NCBI GenBank assembly: GCA_038502055.1 | Contig: JAXRKN010000045.1 | Coordinates: forward strand, 2,006,501 to 2,070,500 | From: Tanytarsus gracilentus | Lineage: Eukaryota > Arthropoda > Insecta > Diptera > Chironomidae | Direction: 5' to 3' | DNA length: 64,000 nucleotides | Part shown: piece by piece, positions 57,304 to 64,000 of the stretch | Position numbering within the stretch: position 1 is the stretch's first letter | Layout: each line of letters begins with the position of its first letter | Translations under genes and position numbers: made by a program | The notes under the pieces: generated by a model | What the model saw: the letters and a program-made list of their open reading frames with translations, nothing else | The model's database searches: none | What the model was told of the DNA's origin: nothing

Positions 57304-58186
57304 TCTTGAAGAGCCAATAATTTATGCTTCATAATTTGTGAAAGGTGAAATTTAAAATGAGCTATAGGTGACGAATGCACATGATATGAAAGAAGATTTT
57401 GTTCATTGAAATTTTATGAGAGATTTGTTTCATTTTAAAAAAATATTTTACTTGCACCATAAAAATTTAAATGATCATTTGTTTTATAAGTACAACCTAA
57501 AATTAGATTAAGATCCAATGTATTTTTTTTAGGATCATAGGAATAACACAAATAATTGCTAACCTAATTAATCAGTTCAGAGATCTTTATCTCGACGGTT
57601 ATGCATTTATTAAAAATTTTACAACTATATTTTCTCACTGTATGAATGAATGATTTTGAATGACATGTGCGTCAAGTGTAAAATGAATATTAAATAAGTA
57701 ATTTGTAAATACTTGTTAAAACATCTTCATCCGGATAAATGTGCTTTGCAATTAAACAAAATTTTCACACATTTTAAAAAGAGAAAAATTATTCAGTTAA
57801 ATTAAAAAGTTTAAAAATTATTTGAAGGTTAAAAAATTGAAATTAAATTCATAATTAAACTGCGCATTGCAGTGAGTGCATTGTTATAAACTATTATTTA
57901 ACTAGCAATGTCAATGGTCAATAAAATGACAATTTAAGTAGCAGTAAGTAAAAATTGATCTATCAAAAAACAACAATTAAATTAGGTTATTAAAAAATTT
58001 TATTTTGCACCCTCTATTTATTTTCTGTTTGAGAGCTTCATAAAATTAATCCACTTAATTAACAAAATAACTTCCAGGTGAATAAATTAAGAAACTATAA
58101 ATTATCTTAAAACTGCTTAAAATTTACTACTCGTGTTACTTACTTTATAACATCTTAATTCTCACATTCAAACTACTTTTACAACT
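57304..58186. other. AT-rich intergenic spacer
   Basis: 0.88 kb of A/T-rich sequence between the LRR gene's 5' end and the P450 stop. It must contain the LRR promoter, but no clear TATA box is seen. Confidence 0.4.
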
Positions 58187-59994
58187 TCATAGCCTCTTCT
58201 TAAGGGTTATCAAGTGCTTATTTTCAAACACAATTGAAGGTGCAAATGTTAGTTTGATGTCTTCGAATTTTAACGATGTGTCAACTGTGTAATTTCGAAA
58301 GAAATGTGAAAGATAAACTTTCATAAAGAACATCGCGTAACGCCAACCAATGCAAAGTCGTGGACCACCCGTGAATGGAATAAAGGCATACTGATGAATT
58401 TTTGCAATATTTTCAGGCTCAAATCGTGAAGGTCGGAATTTATTTGCATCGTCACCCCAATACTTTTTGCTTCTGTGTACGCCATATGCGAAAATAAACA
58501 ATACAGTGCCTTTTGGAATTGTATGATCGCCAAATTCCATTTCGTCTTCAGTCTCTCGACCCGTAACCGGAAGCACTGGAAAGAGTCTCATTGTTTCCTT
58601 AATCACCATGTCTAGAAAGTCGAGTTTGTGAATTGATTCGTAATCAGCGATACCATCTGATTGCCCACTGTAAACGCAGTCAATTTCATCAATGACTTTC
58701 TGTTGCATGTCTTTATGCATTGCGAGCATTAAAAGTACTGAGGAAATTGTCGCCGCTGTAGTCTCGTGACCCTGAGATAAAAATTTTTTATTTAAAATTG
58801 CAGTTATATCTAAAAATCCTTACAGCAACGATAAAGGTTATGATTTCATCGCTGATTTCCTTCTGACTAAAATTATATTTAGGATCCAAAAGTGCATCAA
58901 TGATTGTTTTCCTTGAGTTTCTTTCTTCATCTGACTCGGTCGTTTCGTCACTCAATTTTAAGTTTCTTTTCTTATTTTCGAAAACAACTTCATCACCTGC
59001 AGCTCTAAGGCTTCCAAATATTCCATGAACTTCATTATAAAGTTTTGTGCAAACGTGCTTATATATTGGCTCGTAATTATTCCAAATTTGAAAGATTCGC
59101 TTCATCATAATTGCACGACCTCTACAAGATTAGAAAATGTGTCAATTTCTCAACATTGTTGGTTAACAAAATGTGATGTTAAAACTGCTAAGGTTAAAAT
59201 TTCTGTCTCCATTTTAAAATAATCATCAATTTGTTTCAAGTATAACAAGAAAAGCTTTTTATCTTTTTTTTTCAGTCGGCATAATTATAATTAAACAAGC
59301 GTTAAAAATATTTGATTTCAACGGTTTAAATTTTTAAATTTTTTCAAACTTAAATTTTCACTCACTTTTCAACGGTTACCAATAATTTCTCATTTTTCGG
59401 ATCATTTTGATAGTCTCGTTCGAAATTGAAATTTCCTTTCATTAGAGCCTCCAATGAAACAGTAGCGACAACTTCGTACGCATCGAATTCTTCTTTGTTC
59501 ACAAATTTTTCCATTGATTTCATCGATATAATTGCTTTATCATTAAACATTGGGATCATTCCTTGAAGAACACGTATTGTGAAGGAGCTATTTAAAATTT
59601 TACGATGTCGTTTCCAATTTGCTCCATTTGCTAACACGATTCCTTCCTTAGCCTCCCAACATTTGTAAAACACATCAGGTTTCTTTTGACTTTTCGGTGA
59701 GTTTAGAGCAATTTGAAGATTTTCCGGTGAGTTAATGACCACGGAGAAACACGGCCCCATCCAAAAGCCTGTCAACGGCTCATCATCACTGTTTGGTATG
59801 TCACATATGAGTGAAAGATAATCCTTGAAACTCGAGAAAATAAATTTGTGAAGAATTCCAATAAGAGGTAATCCTTTTCTTTGCGGTAATTTACTTGCTA
59901 ACTCATAAAGCCTGCGTCGTTTCCATAAAAAGTTTGCATAAAACGCCACTAATAATGATATAAACGCAACGGCTAATGACTGTAGCACAAACAT
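58187..59994 (-). CDS. Cytochrome P450, CYP4-like
   Basis: Exons 59994-59366, 59121-58824 and 58771-58187 give 503 residues, normal for a microsomal P450. The N-terminal anchor is VLQSLAVAFISLLVAFYANFLW, followed by basic residues and the proline hinge (LPQRKGLPLIG). The I-helix oxygen-binding motif is rebuilt across intron 2 (A-GHETTA, residues 309-315). The K-helix ExxR is E368-x-x-R371. The heme loop is FTGGPRLCIG with the cysteine ligand at 449. The family resembles CYP4 (NGANWKRHRKILNSSF; CYP4-like PERF variant FRPSRFEPEN). Substrates may be fatty acids, pheromones or xenobiotics; none can be told from sequence. TATAAAAG lies about 83 bp before the ATG. All key residues are present. Confidence 0.9.
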
Positions 59995-60076
59995 GTTCTC
60001 GAAATTATTTTATTTCTCCGCTCGACTCGACTCGAATCACAAAATAATACTGAAAGTTCTCCTCAGATTGTGAGAG

Positions 60077-60084
60077 CTTTTATA
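60077..60084 (-). promoter_or_regulatory. TATA box of the P450 gene
   Basis: TATAAAAG on the minus strand, 83-90 bp before the start codon at 59994. Confidence 0.55.
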
Positions 60085-61894
60085 TTTTTCTCACTGAGCT
60101 TATTCTAATTTCCTTGTTGCACAGCTGTGTGTAAACGGCGACGTCATAAGAACGAGAATAAAACAGCTAATTAATAGAATTCATCTACTTTGGTGTAATT
60201 AACCTCTTTAACTGTATGTTTTGTAGAGGCTCGCCTGGTGAATTGACATGAAAGTATAGAAATTAAATATTTAATAATGTAGTGTGAAATATTTTTCCTA
60301 TTAATTAAGATGTCGAAGAAGTTCCATGAATTTTAATCGTTCCCATAATTATTTAATAGTTTATCGAAGTTTTAATAGATATAAAAATACTTGAAATGTC
60401 TCGAATGATTGTCATTGATCATTCTAATGGACAATTTTTTAATACAAATAACGTGCTTCAGTCAATCAAAAGGCCGATAGAATAGTAAAAACGCTGTGCA
60501 AGGAGATCATCATTTTTCGATTGCATAATTTTATAATTACCGCATAACGAGACAGATTTAATGAAAAATTATGAATGCAACTTTTATGAAATTTTCAGGG
60601 GAATTTTTAATTCACAACAGAAAAATATTATTAAATGCTTTAAGTTAAATTTGCTAGGAATCTATCGGAATGATTTAATTTTTAAACATCATCTGCATAA
60701 TGAATTTCGGGTAATTTCTTCTAATAATGTCTTAAGAAACTTCAGGTGTTTACATTGTTTAAATCATAATGTGATATTATTATATTTTTGGATATATTTT
60801 AACTAAATATTATATTTTTTAATTGATCATTAAAGGGATAAAATTGGTGTTTAAATTAGAATTTACTACCAATTAAATTTTACGGCATAAAATAATCAAA
60901 AGATTAACGAACACGTTAATATCGAAATCTAAAAATTAACATGCATTTTTATGAATAAATTAAAGCGTGTGAAACCCGGCACGATATATGCAAAATTTAT
61001 TCAAGCCGCACATTCGATTCATTGTTAAACAATTTAAAATAGAGTTAAATTTAAAAATGTAAATTTAATATTTAAATGTTTGAAAAGTGTTTAATATGTT
61101 TTAAAACATATTTTGAAAATTGCCACATATGTGTACCTAATTTTAGAATAAATCCCTCAGACAGTAGCTAACGATTATTATGACGAATTTATTCAAATCT
61201 TATAAATTCACAACGTGTAGATTTAAATCTTAAATTTTTACTCGTGCTCGCTGTATGATTATGGATCTGTTTTCCATGCAATTAAATTTTAATTTATTAT
61301 CTAGAGCTTCCTCGTCATCATCATTAGAGAATTTCCTCATGATCAGAAGCAATGCTAAGTTTAATGACCGCATATTAACCCTTCACACAATATTCAATAA
61401 AAAAAACATTTCCTTTCTAAATGACATTTAATTTGCATGCGTCAATATTTGTGGTAATTATTATAGGCAATGATATTAACAATAAAGTGAGATGCGATAT
61501 AAAAAAAATTGGATACAATTTAAAATTCACTTTTCCTTGATCGCATTCTTGTTTATTTGCACGCAAGTGAGTTAAAATGAGAGAAAAAAATGCGAGCACG
61601 TGGTGACGTGAGTAAGAAACTGTTGTAAAATTTCCATTCACAGCTCAAGTTGCAACAGGTTTTGCACGATCTGCATATAGGTGATTAAGTGGAAATTATT
61701 TTGATCTTCATATATTCGCTGAGGGAATACCTGAATAGTTAATTATGTTGTGAATTGAGTCACCGAATTTTTTTTAAAAAAATATTGAATTGAAAAATTA
61801 AAATGCACTTTTATTGACTCATGCTGGGAAAATTTGTCTCAAATGCTTGATAAAATTTAGTTTTTTTAACGATTAATTGAATTAAATTAAAATG
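60085..61894. other. AT-rich intergenic tract, no gene supported
   Basis: 1.8 kb with only short open frames (81 and 74 codons) that lack splice-extended continuation or recognisable sequence. CG-poor, A/T-rich. Confidence 0.4.
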
Positions 61895-63054
61895 TTATTT
61901 TCTCTCCTGAGAATATGGATGAGATCCATCGCCAGTTCTGAGAACTCTTTTTCTAATTGATTCGTCTGACGTTTTTTTTAAATCGTAAGCCCAGCCAAGC
62001 TTAGCAAAAAGGTCTATGACGGCTGTTGATGCGTTCATGAGATGACTTGTCGTTTCTGATGTTTTGTAATCGCTTGGAAAGACATGATGGAAGTTGTGCC
62101 ATCCTAAAAGAAATATTTTAAAAATACGTTAGAATCCAGGAAAATTTTAAATCATATTTGTTCATGAACTTTAAAAATAAATTAGGTCAAAACAATTGTA
62201 TGAAAATATTTTTCTTACCTTCACCCATCATGATTGTACCCCAAAATGGTGACTCAGTAGCCGTCATGTGTTTATCGTATGGCTTGTTACCATAATAATG
62301 ACTAACTGAATTTACGCACCAGTTAAGATTAATGGCCACTATATATCTGAGAATTGTGTAATGATAAGCTTCCCAGTAGGTTGCACCAATTTTTGTCGTT
62401 ATCCAAAGAATTAAGAGGTTAAATAAAATAGCCAGTAGTGTGTAGTATCTGAAAATTTAAAGTTTTAATTTTTTTTTTCACTAACACTTGAGGTTTTTTT
62501 GTTACTTTTTTTGAATTCTCAGCACTTTGTCGCCCATGACATCACTCAAATCAATTTTCTTTCCTGCTTCATAAACTTCTTTTTGTTTTTTAACAAAAAG
62601 CCAGCCAATGTGTGAGAAAAAAAATCCTCTCTTAGCATTATAAGGATCTGCGTCAGTATCAACAAACTTATGATGCACACGATGATCGCGCACCCAATTG
62701 ATAATGGGATCTTGTGCTGTAGTTGTTTGGAGAAAAACTAGAAAATATCGGAGAGCTTTGTTGGCTTTAAAACCTCGATGTGTGAAATATCGATGAGCAC
62801 CCACAGTCGTTCCAAAAGTTATGAAGAAAGCCACGGTAAATTGAAAAATTAATGGAACAACTTTAATTGGCCAGGTGAAGCCAAAAATTGCAAAAAAGTG
62901 AGCATAACCTAAGATTAGCACATTCCGCCATTTTATATCCCATTTGTAAACTGTTTCATTCTCTGCAAATTATTTTAATTAATTTAATTCACTTTATTTA
63001 ATTTTTATTCACACCTTTTCCAGAATTTTCGCTCGAATTAATTTTTGCTGTCAT
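61895..63054 (-). CDS. Acyl-CoA delta-9-type desaturase, short form
   Basis: Exons 63054-63015, 62962-62506, 62448-62219 and 62103-61895 join to 311 residues. The enzyme is an ER di-iron desaturase that inserts a double bond into fatty acyl-CoA using cytochrome b5. All three histidine boxes are intact: HRYFTH (70-75), HRVHH (107-111) and HNFHH (245-249, formed across intron 3), plus the NSVSHYYGNKPYD iron-ligand region. Membrane helices occur in pairs around box 1 and after box 2. It is 40-70 residues shorter than most insect desaturases, chiefly at the N-terminus, where only 24 residues precede WRNV. TATAAAAT lies about 55 bp before the ATG. Double-bond position cannot be read from sequence; a cuticular lipid or pheromone role is possible. 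Confidence 0.9.
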
Positions 63055-63106
63055 CACTCGGAATATCACAATATCAAATGAAATCAAGAGTGCCACCGAA
63101 GCTTTT

Positions 63107-63114
63107 ATTTTATA
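63107..63114 (-). promoter_or_regulatory. TATA box of the desaturase gene
   Basis: TATAAAAT on the minus strand, 53-60 bp before the ATG at 63054, so the 5' UTR would be about 25-30 bp. Confidence 0.55.
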
Positions 63115-63267
63115 GAGACATGTGGACATGATAAAATCCAAAATATTCTTTTCTTTCAATTATATATTATTAAAGTTTTCTTTACAGTCCACTGAAGACG
63201 AGACGTTGTTTTAAAATGTTACCAAAAATATGTCATACGCACATGATTTTATTGAAAACAAAACTTT

Positions 63268-64000
63268 TTAAAATTCTACAGGCCAATTTTGGCAATTGTA
63301 TGCATGTTTGATAAACGATAAATAAAATTCTATTTTTCTTAAACAGTTATTAAAGTGATTTTGATTTTTTAGTTCTTTAAAGTGTTTAAAATTTTCAAGG
63401 TTTTCAGGAAATTCCGAAGAAAAGTTTTTAAATTCTTTTGATGACTTTTTGCTTTTTGTTTCTCTCTTGAAATTCAATTTTGCTGACATAAACAGTTCGA
63501 TAATGTCACTGAGCGCGGCGAGTAGAAAATAATTTGAGTTCTCACATGGTCCCTCGAATATTTCCTTCAAATCTTCGGACATTAACCTTTTCGTGCTTAA
63601 ATCGGCGAAGAGACTGTGATTGTGACAGTTGAGCATTATTGAATCTATAACGGCATTGATATTCTCATAGTTGACATTAGCTTTAAGATTATCGCAGATA
63701 CTGATGAAATTATTAACGGCTTCTAGAATATAGTTTGTGTGATCGCCATTGTAAAGTCGATAAATGAACGTGTAAGTGGCAATTATTGAAGCTATGTTGT
63801 AAACGATACATTTTGCTGGTAGTTTTGGTGATATTTTAGAAAACTCTTGGATACTTTTCGATATTTTTGGACAGCTCTCTTGAATCTTACTCAATTCCTT
63901 TTGATTCTCTTCAACATCAACGACTGGCAGATTGATCAATTTTTGACTCCACCACAACTCAACGGGATGAATAATTTTGTCAACTTCATTATTATACACG
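63268..64000 (-). CDS. C-terminal part of a probable zinc-finger HIT protein 2 (partial)
   Basis: An open frame runs in from the window's right edge and ends at 63268, giving about 243 residues without an internal start being needed. The segment LPAKCIVYNIASIIATYTFIYRLYNGD followed by a helical EAVNNFISIC and a LFADLS..RLMSEDL stretch resembles the C-terminal half of ZNHIT2, an R2TP cofactor in snRNP (U5) and RNA polymerase assembly. The zinc-finger HIT domain itself would lie outside the window, so this is a moderate call. A Lys/Ser/Glu/Phe-rich low-complexity region precedes the end. Confidence 0.5.
   Translation of the reverse strand, partial: VYNNEVDKIIHPVELWWSQKLINLPVVDVEENQKELSKIQESCPKISKSIQEFSKISPKLPAKCIVYNIASIIATYTFIYRLYNGDHTNYILEAVNNFISICDNLKANVNYENINAVIDSIMLNCHNHSLFADLSTKRLMSEDLKEIFEGPCENSNYFLLAALSDIIELFMSAKLNFKRETKSKKSSKEFKNFSSEFPENLENFKHFKELKNQNHFNNCLRKIEFYLSFIKHAYNCQNWPVEF

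Noticed and set aside
60561..60806. 81-codon frame in the intergenic tract after the P450
   Set aside because: AT-driven composition, no promoter, no splice-linked neighbour frame.
1..64000. CRISPR arrays, bacterial operons or viral genes
   Set aside because: None seen; all supported genes are spliced eukaryotic genes.

Overview
The window reads as nuclear DNA of a fly. Genes are split by mostly 50-90 bp introns with GT/AG ends, intergenic DNA is very AT-rich, and the proteins best match Diptera (bitesize, Sgf11, Gpat4, the insect DUF1397 hemolymph family). Compact housekeeping blocks separated by AT-rich tracts suggest a lower dipteran, possibly a midge; that placement is inference. Exon joins below were chosen by hand from splice signals, reading phase and family similarity, without any search.

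Layout. 0-1 kb: 3' end of an unrecognised Ser/Asn-rich protein. 1.9-6.8 kb: UBL7-type ubiquitin-like protein (-) head to head with the second-largest RNA polymerase I subunit (+). 7-11 kb: an orphan secreted protein (-) and a small methyltransferase-like gene (+). 13.3-32.9 kb: one large gene, the synaptotagmin-like Rab effector bitesize (SHD and zinc finger, Ser-rich middle, a 5.4 kb exon, C2A, C2B), with an alternative first exon at 29.5 kb and a repeat element in a late intron. 34.6-39.2 kb: DNAJC8 (-) divergent from coatomer gamma (+). 39.6-42.5 kb: Gpat4 with two 237 bp alternative catalytic exons. 43.3-48 kb: small orphan (-)/ALG12 (+), then mitochondrial IF3 (-)/Sgf11 (+). 48.1-50.2 kb: a C2H2 zinc-finger protein (-).

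50.5-55 kb is a rearranged accessory stretch. Two inverted arrays of an about 0.5 kb unit flank a small coiled-coil protein with a polybasic Cys-Cys tail and a 1.04 kb retroelement bounded by a 24 bp target duplication. 55-64 kb holds minus-strand metabolic and secreted genes: a DUF1397 hemolymph-type protein, a disrupted leucine-rich-repeat gene, a CYP4-like P450, a short acyl-CoA desaturase, and the 3' end of a probable ZNHIT2.

The housekeeping genes serve separate processes: rRNA transcription, splicing, COPI traffic, glycerolipid synthesis, N-glycan assembly, mitochondrial translation and SAGA. Their clustering looks like divergent promoter sharing rather than one pathway. The most unusual items are the in-frame small membrane-protein ORF just after the IF3 stop (UGA-C), the Gpat4 exon pair, the inverted repeat family, and the retroelement beside the Cys-Cys gene.
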